Assembly: GCA_015680685.1 (NCBI GenBank)
Contig: MNCI01018013.1
Coordinates: forward strand, 1,567 to 65,566
DNA from: Gnetum montanum
Taxonomy: Eukaryota > Streptophyta > Gnetopsida > Gnetales > Gnetaceae
Reading direction: 5' to 3'
Length of the DNA stretch: 64,000 nucleotides
In this document: positions 45,948 through 59,012 of the stretch, piece by piece
Layout of the letters: each line of letters begins with the position of its first letter
How positions within the stretch are numbered: position 1 is the first letter of the stretch
Program-made: the position numbers and the translations under genes
Notes under the pieces: generated by a model
Told to the model about the DNA's origin: nothing
Database searches by the model: none
The model's input: only the letters and a program-made list of their open reading frames with translations

Positions 45948-47954
45948 AATGGGGAATGGATTTTTCTTACATGGATAGGATTATGTAATTTTTGTACATT
46001 ACTTTACAATTCTATTATGCTATAATTTCTATGCAAATCATTGATTTTGGGTTCAAGGGTTTTGTGATAATTTTATCATTAATAGTTTTAAGGAATGGAT
46101 ATTTCTTATTTTATTAATGTTTTGATGTCATTGCATTTTTCATCTCATAATATCTATTAGATTTTTACCATTTTAAGAGATTTCTAGTTTTCATAATCTT
46201 GTGAGTTTAGGTATATTTTCTTAAGGATTGATTACTCTCATTGTGTTGTTAATTCATGTACACTTTCCTATTATTTTATTGTATCAATTATTTTTCTTAG
46301 TCCTTATCTCCTATTTCCATGGTATCTCTTGCCATTTTCCTAATTTTTGATGTTCTTGTTTTGTTGTTTCCTTCTTTTTACAGATTTTTGTACAAAACCA
46401 TGGACTAGTCATAGGCCAAGGTTTAGCTGCCAATGTTAATCACTAGTTATGGATAAATTATCATCAATAATTAGTCATTCTATGTCAATTTCATTTTCTA
46501 TTTTTGAAAAACCTATAATACCATGAGTCATGATCTAGTTATGCTCTAGTCATTGTTAGCTATCATAAGATGTAGTAAGGTGATGGTCAAGTCTTTATTA
46601 TCATTCATAATGTTCTACATCATTTTACATATTTTCTTTATAGTCACAAGCCATTGTGAGGTCAAGTTCTATCACCATGTGTTATGGTAAAGTCATATTA
46701 TATCTTTATCAACATTTTTACGATTTTGGATTATTTCTTAGACTTCTCATTTAAGCATAGATTGTAATCCAGTCATGATCTGTCACCACAATTTATGATT
46801 AGGTCATGATAAAGTTGTGGTCAAGGCTTTTTATATTAGTTTATATGAGTGTATATTCTAAGGATATCATGAGCAATGGTTAGATCATGATTGGGTTATG
46901 ATCAACCACTACAAGTCATAGAAAGATCATGCTACTCCATATTCATCATTTCTAGTTTCATCTTGTTGTTGATACTTAGTTTTATTCAATTTGATATCTT
47001 ATACTCTCATTTTCCTTAGTCTCTAAACTTAGATCTTGGTGGCCTAGTAAATTTAGTTTGGAGTGGATTTTTAGGCCTTTTGGATTATTAAGCATTTTGA
47101 CTTTTATTTGTATTCCTTCATCCTCAATGTTTAGTTATCTAATAATGAGGTATTAGCCTAGTGGTAAGATACTTGATTTGAAAGCTCTAGGTCATGGGTT
47201 TAATTCCAGAAAAAAAATGCTAAGTTATATAAAGTTCTAATTGAACTTGGGACTTACTTATGTTTAACTTATTTAAGGTTCTAACACCTCCCTGCCCCAC
47301 ATCCCCACCCCCCCTCCCAACCCAATGTTCAGTTATCTTTCTTGGATGTATGTATGATTGTTGATTGTCAAGAGTTAGGACTTAGTCATATGACCAGTTA
47401 GAGATGGGATTCCTAGAGGTATTTGGTAATTTAACCCCTACTAGAATGCATGACTATGGATTTCATTATAGATCATATACTACATGAGAGGGCAATCCAT
47501 GGCTCATTAGTCATTTCATTTCAATGCCTCCAGAATGTTAGAGGTAAGTCTTGGGTACTGACTCTAGTATTAGCAATTTAATTTGAGACTAATAGTAAAT
47601 CCATGTGCATGTAGTTTGGCTTTTGGTTTAATATTTAAAACTTTGGATAAGTACATATGATAACATTTCACACATTTAAAGTATGCTGCATACTAGCCTT
47701 CTTATTTATAATTTAATGAGTGGAGTGGACAATTCCTTTTTGTTAGATTAGTTTCATATTTGGATCACCGTGGATGTGTGCTCTTAGAAGTCTAGATTGT
47801 TTCTACATACTAACATGTTTTGCAAGCTATCATACTTTCACCTAGTCACCATAAGATCTATCCTTGATTCAGTTAAATGAGATGTCAAGTTTATCACTTA
47901 GTGTTTACTAATTCTATCTCTCACTTAAAAGTCATTAGGGCTAGCTGGAAATGA
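45948..47954 (+). repeat. Repeat C (probable LTR), copy 1, right part
   Basis: Continues 7007-7600 after the B insertion. Aligns with about 53140-54950, apart from the SINE at 47141-47322. The match ends at cattagggctagctgga. No coding capacity. Confidence 0.75.
47141..47322 (+). mobile_element. tRNA-derived SINE
   Basis: 182 bp flanked by a 16-bp target duplication (47125-47140 and 47323-47338, one mismatch; caatgtt(t/c)agttatct). The head has a pol III A box tagcctagtggtaag (47154-47168) and a B box-like gggtttaattcc, as in a tRNA-derived SINE. The 3' end is C-rich (ccccaccccccctccc), not poly-A. The paralogous copy of repeat C (about 54330) lacks the insert, confirming the borders. Confidence 0.85.
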
Positions 47955-48589
47955 AAGATCTTTTATTAGGTCTATCAATTTTGTATTTCATGTTTATATT
48001 ATTTCTAGTTTCAGACATTTATCTTTCACATATATGTATATACTATTAATAGTCTTGTTTCAAATGATTCTCTTTTTATGATTCATGCATTGGTTAATGG
48101 ATTATCATGTATAACTAAAGGTATTAGTATTGTTAGATATTAATGAGTAGTTTTATATTTTTAGATTTATGATACTATATCTCTTTTCAGTTAATTTTAG
48201 TTTCTGTCATTTATATTATACATGTATATTTTTTAATTATTATATTTCTTTTCTTTCATTGTTATAGTCTCCTCTTTTTCCTTTTGATCATGGCTTTACT
48301 ATAAGTTTTCTTCCTCTTCCTTATCACTATGTTAGTTCATTTTAATTTTAATTTTATCTATCATGATCAATTATTTAAGTTAGCGGTTCTATATATAACA
48401 TAGTGCTCTTGATTCTAAGTCTAGGAAGAAGAGCATTATATGTTGGAATCAAGGTATAGGTTTAATAATTTCCTCTTTTCATGTTGTTTCCAACAATGGT
48501 AAGATCTAGAAGTGAATGTGTCCATGATAGCAAGATAATTATTGGACCCAAAACTTGAATTCGATGGCTAATCTCGTTTTTGAATCAAT
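47955..48589 (+). other. No gene seen; leader-like AT-rich DNA
   Basis: T-rich DNA with short internal similarity (tttctagtttcagacattta and tttagtttctgtcatttat). If repeat C is a 5' LTR this could be the rest of the LTR and leader. A tggtaagatctag at about 48498 only vaguely resembles an initiator-Met primer site. Confidence 0.35.
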
Positions 48590-49560
48590 GGAAGAGCCTA
48601 TGATGGATCCCAAAGTGGAGCTTGTTACTCCTACTCTTTCTCATACTCCAAATGAGAAGATCAATCAAGTGGATATTAACTATTATATTTTTTAATTCCT
48701 CCATCAAAATATAGAGAAAAACTCAAACTCATCCTTGATGCTTATCACTTGAGGGTATGGTAATGGTGGTAGGTAAATGATGGAGGTAAAGCTTATGGAG
48801 CAATTCTATAAATTGGAACTACTTATCTTTCATGGTGAGGAAGATCCTATTACTATCATGAAGTGGTCATAGGAGGTTATCAATATTTTCAAGCTAATGA
48901 GCTACACTTCCACATAATAAACTCAATTACCAACTCACTAGTTTAAAGTTTCTAAGTAATTGATAAGATACTTAGTATAAGACACCTCATTAGGAGCATT
49001 ATAATGTTTTTTGGAGCAATGTTCTTAATTATTTCAATGAGCATTATATTTCTATGATGTATAGATGAAAGCATATGAGTTATGCCACATCCATTAGGGT
49101 AACTAGACTATGACTAAGTACAACTACAAGTTTTTGGATTTGAGTAAGTATATTTTTAATGTACATATAGATGAGAGGGCCAGAGCTAATCATTTTCTCC
49201 CTGGTCTTCATGGATCCATTAAGAATTACTTTGTTCCTCTTCTTCTTTAGATGCTTGAGGATGTACATGTTCTTGGGATGGATGTGAGGTGTAATTAGTT
49301 GTTAGAGGTAGTGCATCATGATTATTATTAGAAGAGGAAAAAATATCTTCTTGGTAATATAGCGGGTTCAAGTAGGCTTGTGGTTTTAGATAAAGTAGAT
49401 AATAATAGCTATATTCACAATAATAATCAATAGGTGATGGGGCTACTAAAGGATAGATTACTTACCATTCTTATGGGAAAGTTGTGCATGCCTTGATGGA
49501 TTGACCCTATTGCTATAATTGTGGTTACACTAGATAATTGATGGATTGACCCTATTGCTA
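48590..49560 (+). pseudogene. Ty3/gypsy gag remnant
   Basis: Assembled over several frames. FHGEEDPITIMKW is near 48828 and YKFLDLSKYIFNVHIDERAR at about 49129-49190. HFLPGLHGSIKNYFVPLLL is near 49190 and a CCHC-like CYNCGYTR near 49518. The order is that of a chromovirus-type gag. Many stops. Lies between the two copies of repeat C, which supports C being the LTR of this element. No protease or RT found before the LINE. Confidence 0.6.
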
Positions 49561-50329
49561 GCTTAGGATCATTACACTAGATATGAGAATCATATGAAGA
49601 CCTCTTAAGTTTTTGGTTGGTGATAGAATGTTCATTTGTGTCTATCCAACTAAAGACTAAAAGCATTTTGGTTGTAAAGGAAATTTTTCACATCATTACA
49701 TTAGATTACTTAATTTTTTTTAATACATATAAGAGGTGGCATATCTCAAGAGCTTTCCTCTATAACTTTTGTGCATGCATGATGTTTTTCATGTATACAT
49801 GCTTTAGAAGTATATCCCTCATGATAGCCATATCATCAATTGAACAAAAATATAACTTTAGGCTAACACTTCCTATAAGAAGTGCCATGCTAGGATCATG
49901 CATTGAATGGAGTGACATTTGCATAACAAGGGATTTCCTATGGTGAAGGTCTTGTGGAGATGTCATGGTTGTTAAGAGGTCACTTGGGAGCTTGAGTTAA
50001 ATATGCAATCATTTCATCATGAGATATTCTAGGAGTAAGATTCTTAATGAGATGGTAGAATATAACAACCCATATTTTAGGATATCATGGTTAGCATCTC
50101 TCTTTCCTTGTGATTTTTTCTTGATGATGCTTGGATAATATGTTATGTCTAGCAATGTTGTTAGTTAGCTAGATTTTTCAACTTTGTATTCTAACTTTTA
50201 TGCAATATTTTAATTACATATCTATTTTAGTTATGGATAATACATAAATTGATTATTTCTTTCTATGCAAAAGAGGTTAGGCCATTTGCAAAGATTATTA
50301 TGTCATACTTGTAGAGTTTGTTTCAAGTC
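49561..50329. other. No gene seen
   Basis: AT-rich. The open frames of about 110 and 68 codons on opposite strands near 49617-49966 have no recognisable motif. Confidence 0.45.
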
Positions 50330-52530
50330 AACATTAATGAATGATAACAGATTTAGCTATACAAACCTTCAAAGATAGGATGAGAAAAGGGACTAAATGC
50401 ATAAAATAGTGGAGTTGGATAGAAGATAACATCACCTTATTTAAAGAAAAATTTCTTCATGAAGACATTTAGAATTTTGATTGCTTTGCAAATTTAATTT
50501 GTATCCAAAGGGAAAGTTGCATTTAGAAAACTAGAAAGAACATTTTGGGTGAAATAAAAGGTAAAAAATATATCCCAAAGGAGACATGGTGGTGGAGTGA
50601 GGAAGTACAACATGCTATTCTAAATAAGAAAAGATACTTTAAGAAATGGTAGCAAAGCTGTAGCTAAGAAAAAGGATGATAAACAAAATGACAAAGAAGG
50701 AGGAAATCGTAATAGTGATAAAGTAGATTTTAGATAGCTTTTGTAAGAAATTAAGGAAATAAGGAGAAAAATCTATTTATAAATTGAAAAAATAAAAAAT
50801 TAAGAAATTTAATGACATTGATCATGATAAATGTGTTAAGGATGTAGATAAAAAATTTTGGTAAATGACAATGCTATTCTAGATAGGTGAAAAAATTATT
50901 TTCAAGATTTATTGAATGAATAATAACCAAGAGAAGACATCAAAGAAGAAGAACCAAATTCTATTTTAGTTTAATGATCTTCTCTAAGTTGAAAATAGCC
51001 TTATCAAAGGTGAGAAATGAAAAAGCTATTGGAATAGATAACATTCCAATAGAAACTTGAAAACCATTGGGAGATATAGGAGTTTCTTAATTGACATAAT
51101 TATTTAACAAAATTTAAATTATGGAGAAATATCCAATAATTGGAGAAAATGCTTTGTTATTCCCATTTACAATAATAAATGAGATATGTAAAAAATTGAA
51201 AACTAAAGAGGGATTAAGCTAATGAGTCACACTATGAAGCTTTGGGAGAGATTTATGCACCAATGTCTCACATTGAAATCAATAGTATCAAAAAATAAAT
51301 TTAGATTTATGCTAGGGAAATCTACTATAGAGGCTATTTTCTTGATATGACAATTAGTGGAGAAGTTTAGAAAACATAAAAAAATCTGCATATAATCTTC
51401 ATTGACTTGGAAAAAGCATATGATAGAGTACCTAGAGATATTATTTGGTAGTCCTTATAGAGGAAAAACATCCCTAATGATTATATTAAAATGATTCAAG
51501 ATATGTATGAAGNAGTCCTTGTAGAGGAAAAACATCCCTAATGATTATATTAAAATGATTCAAGATATGTATGAAGGAGCTACCACTAAAATGAGAAGAA
51601 CTTATGGAATAACATCTAATTTTTTAGTCATAGTAGATTTATATTTAGGGTTTGTGATTAGCTCATAGTTATTTGTCATTATTATAGATGAATTAATAAA
51701 GGAAATACAAGATGAAATCTCTTGGTATATGTCAGGTATAGATGATATTATTTTGGTGGATATAGCTTGAGAAAATATTACTTCTAAAATGAAGAAGTGA
51801 AGATATGCTCTAGAATCAAAAGGCTTAAAAATTAGCATAAGTAGGATAGAATACATGGAATGCAATTTTAATAACATAAATAGTGATGAAAAAGAAGTGA
51901 TAATTTAAGGTAAAAACCTTTATAAATGCCAATAGTTCTACTTCCTAGGATCAATCCTCGAATCAGATGCTAAGATTAATAAAGATATAAGAAATAGAAT
52001 TGAGGCAAGATGATCAAATTTGAGCTAGGCTAGTAGTGTTTTATGTGATAAAAGAATAGAAATAAAATTGGAGAGGAAATTTTATAGAACAAAAATCATA
52101 CTTGCTATGTTATATGATGCTAAACATTGGGTTGTATAAAAGAGGCATGAAGGAAAAATTAATGTTGCAAATATGTGAAAGCTTCAATGCATATTGAATG
52201 TTACTAAAAGAGGTAAACTACATAATATAAACATTAGAGAAAGACTTGTAGTGGCTTCTATTTTGGATAATCTAAAATAATGACAATATAGATGGTTTGC
52301 ATATGTACAAAGAAGATAAAAAAATGAGTCTATACATAAAGTTTAGTACATTGTTGTTCTAGGAAAGCCACCAAAAGGAAAATAAACGAAGACATGGGAA
52401 ATAATGATCAAATATTATTTGAAAAAATTGCAAATAAATAATTATTAAGCTCTTCATAGATGTGAATGGTGAAAAAGAACTTATGTAGCCAACTTCATTT
52501 TGTTGGAACAAGGCTAGGATGATGATGATC
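50330..52530 (+). pseudogene. RTE-type LINE reverse transcriptase remnant
   Basis: Landmarks in order: TWWWSEEVQHAILNKKRYFK near 50590; a KLWERF...KFRFMLGKSTIEAIF block near 51240-51340; FIDLEKAYDRVPRDI-like near 51400; then DELIKEIQDEISWYM with the DD box as GIDDIILVD (about 51735). C-terminal RTE signatures follow: ALESKGLKIS, FYFLGSILESDAKINKDIRN, SSVLCDKRIEIKLERKFYRT and RWFAYVQRR. The 3' end is a short atgatgatgat tail near 52514 as in RTE elements. The endonuclease is missing, so the copy is 5' truncated. Stops and frame changes throughout. Confidence 0.8.
51450..51576. other. 63-bp duplication around a single N (assembly seam)
   Basis: 51450-51512 and 51514-51576 are the same 63 bp with one mismatch, separated by N at 51513. 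The duplication lies inside the LINE RT and breaks its colinearity. Most likely an artefact where two contigs or reads were joined. Confidence 0.85.
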
Positions 52531-52539
52531 TAGTATTGT

Positions 52540-54950
52540 TACTATGTATTAATATTTTCTTATTGATGTACACTAATGAGTGGATGAGTTATGGTAAATT
52601 CTCATGAAGGTTATGGTATATGCATGACAAGGGATGTCATGGCATGGTTGACTTTTTTGTGAGCTTCATATTTTATTTTTTAATAAAATTTATTATATTA
52701 TTTGCTATTTCTTTATGTTTTAGTTTTAGACACAATTTTTTTCTAAGGAAGGTTATGTATATTACAAGAGTTTTAATGATACATTTTTTTATGTAGTTTT
52801 AGTTATTAGAAATTAGATAGTTTTATTACAATGGAGATTTTTGTTAATTTTTCATTAAAATCCCATACTTCTACTAATTGAGAACTTTGTCATCAAATTC
52901 CTTTGACATGGAAGTACTACTAGATTAAAGGTTTATGATTTTATGTGGAGCTTCCCTAGTTTGTAAGCATTAGGAAATGTGAGATCATGGTTAAATTTCA
53001 TGTGTTATTGTGAATTCCTAGTTTGATTTTTGGGTGAGTAATCTTGACTTCTTTTTTAATTTATTTTGATTCATTGGTTTTTCTACACATTGGTGTTGGT
53101 TGGGTACTATTTAATTTATGTAGATCTGTGTGAATTTTGATGATAAATGAGTTTTTTCTTACACAAATAGGATTATGTGATTTTTTACACATTAATGCAT
53201 TATTATTATCTCCTATACTTTTTATGCAAATCACAAATATTGGATTCAAGGGCTTTGTAAAACATTTTTCATCAAACTTTTTAGGGCGTGAATATTTCTT
53301 GTTCAATTAATGTTTTGAAGTCAATAGATTCATCTTGTCATAGTATCTACTAGGTTTCGATTATTTTGAGAGATTTCAAGTTTTCATAGGTGTATGGGAA
53401 TTTGATAATTTTCTTAAGGTTTTATTTCTCTCATTATCTTGTTACATCATGGCCCTCTTATTTTGTTGTATTAATTATGTCTTATAGGCCTTGTTTCTAA
53501 CATTTCTAGTGTCTCTTTCTCTTTTTCAAACATTTGATGATCTCTTTTTGTTGTTTCTTTTCTTTTTCTTTTGGATTTCTATAAAAAACCATGAGTCAAC
53601 ATTAGGCCATGATAAGGCTAGCAATATTGATAACGATTCAAGGTTAAGATGTGGTCACATATCAAGAGTTATGGTGAGGTTATAATTAATCTTCAGCCAT
53701 TTTATAACAATTCTAATATTTTTTGGAAAACATAAAATACCATGAGCCATGGTCCAATTCTGGTCTATTTATGATTAGCCATCACAAGTCATGCTAAGGA
53801 TGTTGTTGAATATTTCTTTTTATTTATGACATTAAGCATCATTTTGCATATTTTCTTATCAATCATGATTTATGGTGAGGTTGCTATCTATCACCATGTT
53901 TTATGGCGAGGTCATGATAACTCTTTCTTATTATTTTTTACATTTTGCATTATTTCATGAACTTTTCAATTAACCACGAGTCATGGTTTATCATCATGAG
54001 TTATGATCATGCTATGTTCAAGTCATGGTTGTAGGGTTTTTTATCTAAGTTTTTATTGGTGGATATTCTAAGGATACCACAACTCATGGTTAGATCATGG
54101 TTGGGTAGTGATCAACTACCATGAGCTGTGATAAGATCATGATACCCTATATTTGTCATCTCTAGTCCTTCATTGATGTTGGTACTTATTTTGATATCTT
54201 TTCCTCTCATTTAACTTAATTAATAAACTTGAGCCTTGTTGGCTTGTCAATTTAATTTTGGATTTTAGATCTTTGAAATTGTTAAACATGCTGGTTATTA
54301 TTTGTGTTCCTTCATCATTAATGTTTAGTTGATATGTTTTGATGTATGTATAACTATTGATTATTAGGAGCTAACAATGAGTTGTGTAGCTAGTTGGAGA
54401 TGGGATCCATACATATGTTTGGTAATTTAACCCCTATTGGAATGCATTAGTTTAACTTTCATTATAGGTTTCATTCTACATAATAGGGTGATCCATGGCT
54501 CATTGGTCCTTTAAATAAATGCCTACTAGTGAGTCCTAGGTGGTACCTCTAGCATTAGTTGTTTGATTTGAGACTAATAATGATCTAATGTACATGATAG
54601 TTTGGCTTTTGATTTGGTATTTTGAATTTTGAATAAGTACACATGAAAACATTTGATACATTTAAAATTAACTGTAGTGCATGCTAGTTGCTTAGTTTGC
54701 AGGTTGATGAGTGAAGTGGACAATTCTAGTTGATTAGATCTATTTAATATTTATATCAATGTGGATGTATGCTCTTGGATAGTTGTAGATTATTTGTGCA
54801 TACTAACATTTTTTGTAAGTTAAAATGTCTTCAACTAGCCATCATGAGATCTACCCTTGATTCAGCCCAAAGGAGGTGCTAAGGTTTCTCACTTAGTATT
54901 TACTAATATCCTCTTCTATTTATAGATCATTAGGGCTTGGTGGAGTAAGG
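52540..54950 (+). repeat. Repeat C (probable LTR), copy 2
   Basis: About 2.4 kb matching 7007-7600 plus 45948-47954. It lacks both the element B and the SINE insertions and so shows both empty sites. Ends near cattagggcttggtgga. The left edge directly follows the LINE tail. Substitution load between copies is high, so both are old. Confidence 0.75.
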
Positions 54951-57714
54951 ATATATTTTGGTGAGTGATGAGCTATCCAAAATTCAATTCCAAATTACCT
55001 TCATTACAGTAATGTCACCTCATATATATCCAACCAATGAGTTGTATGCGTAAAAAAATGGTTGAAAGTCAAAGAAACACCAAGACTAAAGAAATAGTTA
55101 GAATTCAATCACAAATTAATGTCATACTTATGTCTATCACACATAAGAAAAATCACAAATTCTCATTCTACCTTATAACATAAGTAAGAAAATGAAATTT
55201 AATGATTTACTCCAATTGAAATAAATAATTACAAAATACATAGAACATAAGGGAGATATCACCTAATTTGTTATGTTACCTTACTATCTTTAAATTTTGG
55301 AAGACTCAATAGCCTAATATAGACTATAATGGTTGATAAGCCACCACATAGTTCAATTAGATCTTATAAAGGTCATGAGAAGTTGATGAATTTTCAATAA
55401 GACTTGGAATATCAAAGGGATATGAATCATTACCTTCTACCATGTGGCCAAGGAACCTTTTATATAAAGAGAAAAATTAAAATTGGGATTGAAATTGGTA
55501 CAAGATGAATACTAACTAAAATATGTAGTGATATTGCTAGAAATCACTAAATTTTATAGGGATTGATAGAGATGAACTACCATCACTTGCATATTTTTTT
55601 GAATTGATGTTGTACAAGCACAAGATTCTGCCATATTGCTAAAACCTATTGTAGTGATCTTGATCAATATGCTGAACTAAACTTTGTATAGTAATTAATA
55701 TTTTTTAATTGGTGTTAGATGGCTTGATCCTAATCACTAGATATAGTTAGAGTTACCAAGATTACTAAATGAATTAACATGGAAATGATATCAATTTCTA
55801 TTTCTAGAGCAATTATAATCGATGTAGTATTTTCTTCTTATCATCCACTATCATTGAGTCAATGCTTATTGATATGTCTAATTCTATACTAAATTCCAAA
55901 CATGTCAATGTTTATCACATTAATGATAACAACCTATAAAGGATGTTTATCATTAATTATTTCTAAATCATTATCATATGAAAGAATTACTCAAAAATAG
56001 CATTATTATTTATCATTAGGTATCACTTAAATCAAGGCTCGATGATGTGTGATAAGAGAAAAAAGAATAAAATAAAAAACATCTTAATTATTTAATCTAG
56101 TAATGTGGAGGTTTTCTACATAGCTCTTAGCTATTCTTTGGCTAGTACTTGATTAAAAAAACAAAAAGATAAATTTAAACACAATACTAGTAAAATTTAT
56201 TTTACATAGTAGAAATAGCATAAATAGCTTGTTCATAATTACATCAACAACAAGAGCATAATAGCACAAGCATACAAAATAACATTTTCAAGATATGTCA
56301 ATACATGACAAAATTCATTACCAACATCATGATAAGGAATAATATAAAATAATACCCAATAAAAAAGATGCATTTATAATGGCTTGAAATTTATAAAAGT
56401 GTAGAAAATCCTTCAATACTTGTGATACTTGTTATTTCTAAACTATACATAATCCTTTAGCATCCACAAAAATATACTTGCAATAATAGACTAATAATAA
56501 AAATATAGAGATAGTAAGAAAGATAATAGTACACAAATTTCATTTTTTCATATATAATAATCTTATCTAAACTTGCACTAATAAAAGAAAAATGATCAAT
56601 AATTGATCCTTGGATCAACAATTAACAATTTAAAAATACTTTTGAACTTTCATGCTTTTCTTCACAAACTAAGAAGGCTCATCCCCTTTGTCATCATCTC
56701 GAATAGGAGTTCTCAATTGCTTTTCTATGATTCTCATCCATAGTCATTAATGTTAATGTTACCTTTTATAGAGTAGTTAAGATTTCCTATCCCATCTAGA
56801 GATCTTGCAATTGTTACCTTATCTCTACTCTAAATAGTTGATTTTTGATTCTTAATGAAATTATCATGGAAATTTTGTGTAATAATTCATATTTTTGTTA
56901 GGGTTGAAAACAATTAATATAAAATTTTGTAATTAAGCATGCTCATCCTAGAGTAGTACCTGGATGGATGATCTCTTGGAAAGTCCTGTTTTTTGTGCCC
57001 AAAGTTTTCAACTTTAGAAACCATAACTATTGAATTTGGAAGCCTTTTTTGGTGTACGAAGAGTCATTTCCTATAGATTTCAATCTTTTAAACATAATGA
57101 CAAAGTTGGATCTATCCCAGAGAGGTTTGAAAATTAGTTTTTACTTCTCACCCTAGCATAGTGTCTCAAGATCCTTGGAGACTCATTTTAGCATAATTTG
57201 GATGTACAATGTTCATTTCTAACATACAAATAATTATTTCTAATATTTATTAACCTTTTGAGCTCAATGAAAAGGTCAGATTGATCATCTAGGTGCCCAA
57301 AAATTAGGTGATATATTAAATCATACCTTAAGTTATCACAACTTAGATAACTAACCATGCTTAAAATTTTAATTGTTGGGACTAACACACCTAACCTCTT
57401 GGGCCATCTTGGATCTTTGGATTAGGTGCTTAACCTATGTAGATAGATAGTCTTTGATTACTAATCCCAATTGTACTATTAGTTACACTACTAGAGTAAG
57501 TATCATAAGGAGGCAAAAAGGTCATTAAGAGTCTAGGTAATATTGCTAGTTATTACCAATTCAAAATTAGTTGAAGCATCAATTGATAAACTAGAATGAT
57601 TATGAAGATATATTCCAATTTAGCTACAACTAAATCATGTGGTATAATATCATGGAAAACCATGATCTTGTTTCAACAAGGAGAAATAACCCAAGAGATA
57701 ATCCAATAACAAGA
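54951..57714. other. No gene seen; AT-rich intergenic DNA
   Basis: 2.8 kb with no recognisable element boundaries or coding motifs. Contains scattered microsatellite-like AT runs. Possibly further decayed retrotransposon DNA. Confidence 0.45.
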
Positions 57715-58570
57715 ATGAAAGTTGCAACATATAATGTGCTTCCAAGGTTTCTAGCAAAAAATAAAAAATAAAAAAATTCATTATATCCACTATGAACCTT
57801 ATACTAGCATAAGTGATGATACCCATGCATTCTAGCAAAAGTAAAAGATTTAAATACTAATGTTCTATGCCTACAAGAAGTTTTTCCATGAAACTTTTAT
57901 ATCAATTCTAGCCATATGAAGAAAAGATGGGATACAGAGGTATTTATAAGAAAAAATATTATTGTAGAAGTTCTTCTTTTGATTCATATATATTATCCTA
58001 TTGCAGAATTCACAATATGGATGATTGGATGATATTCAATAAAGAAGCTAGGTTTGAATAGAGATTAGAAGATATGATCTTTAAAATTCTAAAACTTTAA
58101 ATCATGAGGAAGAAATAATGATCAAAATTCTAGAGAAGTCACATAGCATTCACATGGGTATCTAAAAATTTTTAACAATAAGTTACTCCTAACCCATACT
58201 AATCTCAATCAAGTGTCATTCATCCTCTATGAAGACTTTGATGCCAAAGTTGAAACTAGTACTTATCAATTCATAAAATATGGATGTGTAAAAGGATTCT
58301 TTGAAGAGGAATATGATTTGAAGAACATGTTTCCATCAACTCAACATGAAATTCCATTGGCCAATGCATATTTTGCCTACTTTGAATCTTCAATGGATAA
58401 TTCAAATCCTAGAATTCAAAAACAGATGATGTTGATGGACAAAACTCATTAAGAAGTATACTTTAATAATTATGTTGGCATGACTAATGAATACAAGTCA
58501 ACAACATATTTCATTGAGATCCTAGACTATATCTAGTGTGATGTCAAATTATTTCAAGTTATTAAGCTAT
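57715..58570 (+). pseudogene. CCR4/EEP-family deadenylase-like retropseudogene
   Basis: Starts at ATG 57715 with KVATYNVL, followed after about 40 codons by DLNTNVLCLQEV. This is the EEP-fold signature with the metal-binding Glu, as in CCR4-like deadenylases (YN(V/I)LA ... (A)D(I/V)LCLQEV). MGYRGIYKKK comes next (family GYxGIYxxR/K). An open segment at 58213-58452 then contains ILYEDFDAKVETSTYQFIKYG, where GDFN of the family has become EDFD. After it come IPLANAYFAYF and, near 58520, EILDYI (family TLDYIF). Spacing is shorter than in family members, so there is an internal deletion. No introns are visible in a region that is interrupted in plant CCR4 genes, suggesting a processed copy. Several stops and frame changes. 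Assignment from motifs only. Confidence 0.5.
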
Positions 58571-59012
58571 AAGTATTAATTACTATGAAAGAAATTCATA
58601 AGAAACATCAAACCCTACCATCCTAAATAAATCCATTTGATCAAAAACCCCTTACAGAAAAACTATAACTATTATTAATCCCCATGGTTGATCAAGATTA
58701 GGAAGATTCACAACCTTAATTTTATCCATAAATTTTATATTTTATTTATTATTTAATTTATATTTTAATTAGATAAGTAAAATATCTAGGGTAATGAAAG
58801 TTAGTAATAAGGATTTCCCCTACCTTCACTCGGATAACCAGATATGAATTAAACTTTATGTGATCCTAGTTAGGATGGGTGATTGGTAGTTGGTAGATCT
58901 TTAATTCACCTCTTATTATTATTTTAGAGAATGAGGTAAGTATTGATAAAATAATACTTATTTTTCATATATTCTTCTCACTTATACTTTTTTTGTAGAA
59001 TTTATAGGAAAA
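58571..59012. other. No gene seen
   Basis: AT-rich DNA between the EEP-like pseudogene and the inverted repeat. Confidence 0.45.

Noticed and set aside
47150-47220. Stand-alone tRNA gene
   Set aside because: A and B boxes are present, but the sequence does not fold into a full cloverleaf by eye and is the head of a 182-bp unit with its own target duplication, so a SINE fits better.
49617-49966. Overlapping 109- and 68-codon frames on opposite strands
   Set aside because: Low-complexity hydrophobic translations with no motif in an AT-rich interval; not supported as genes.
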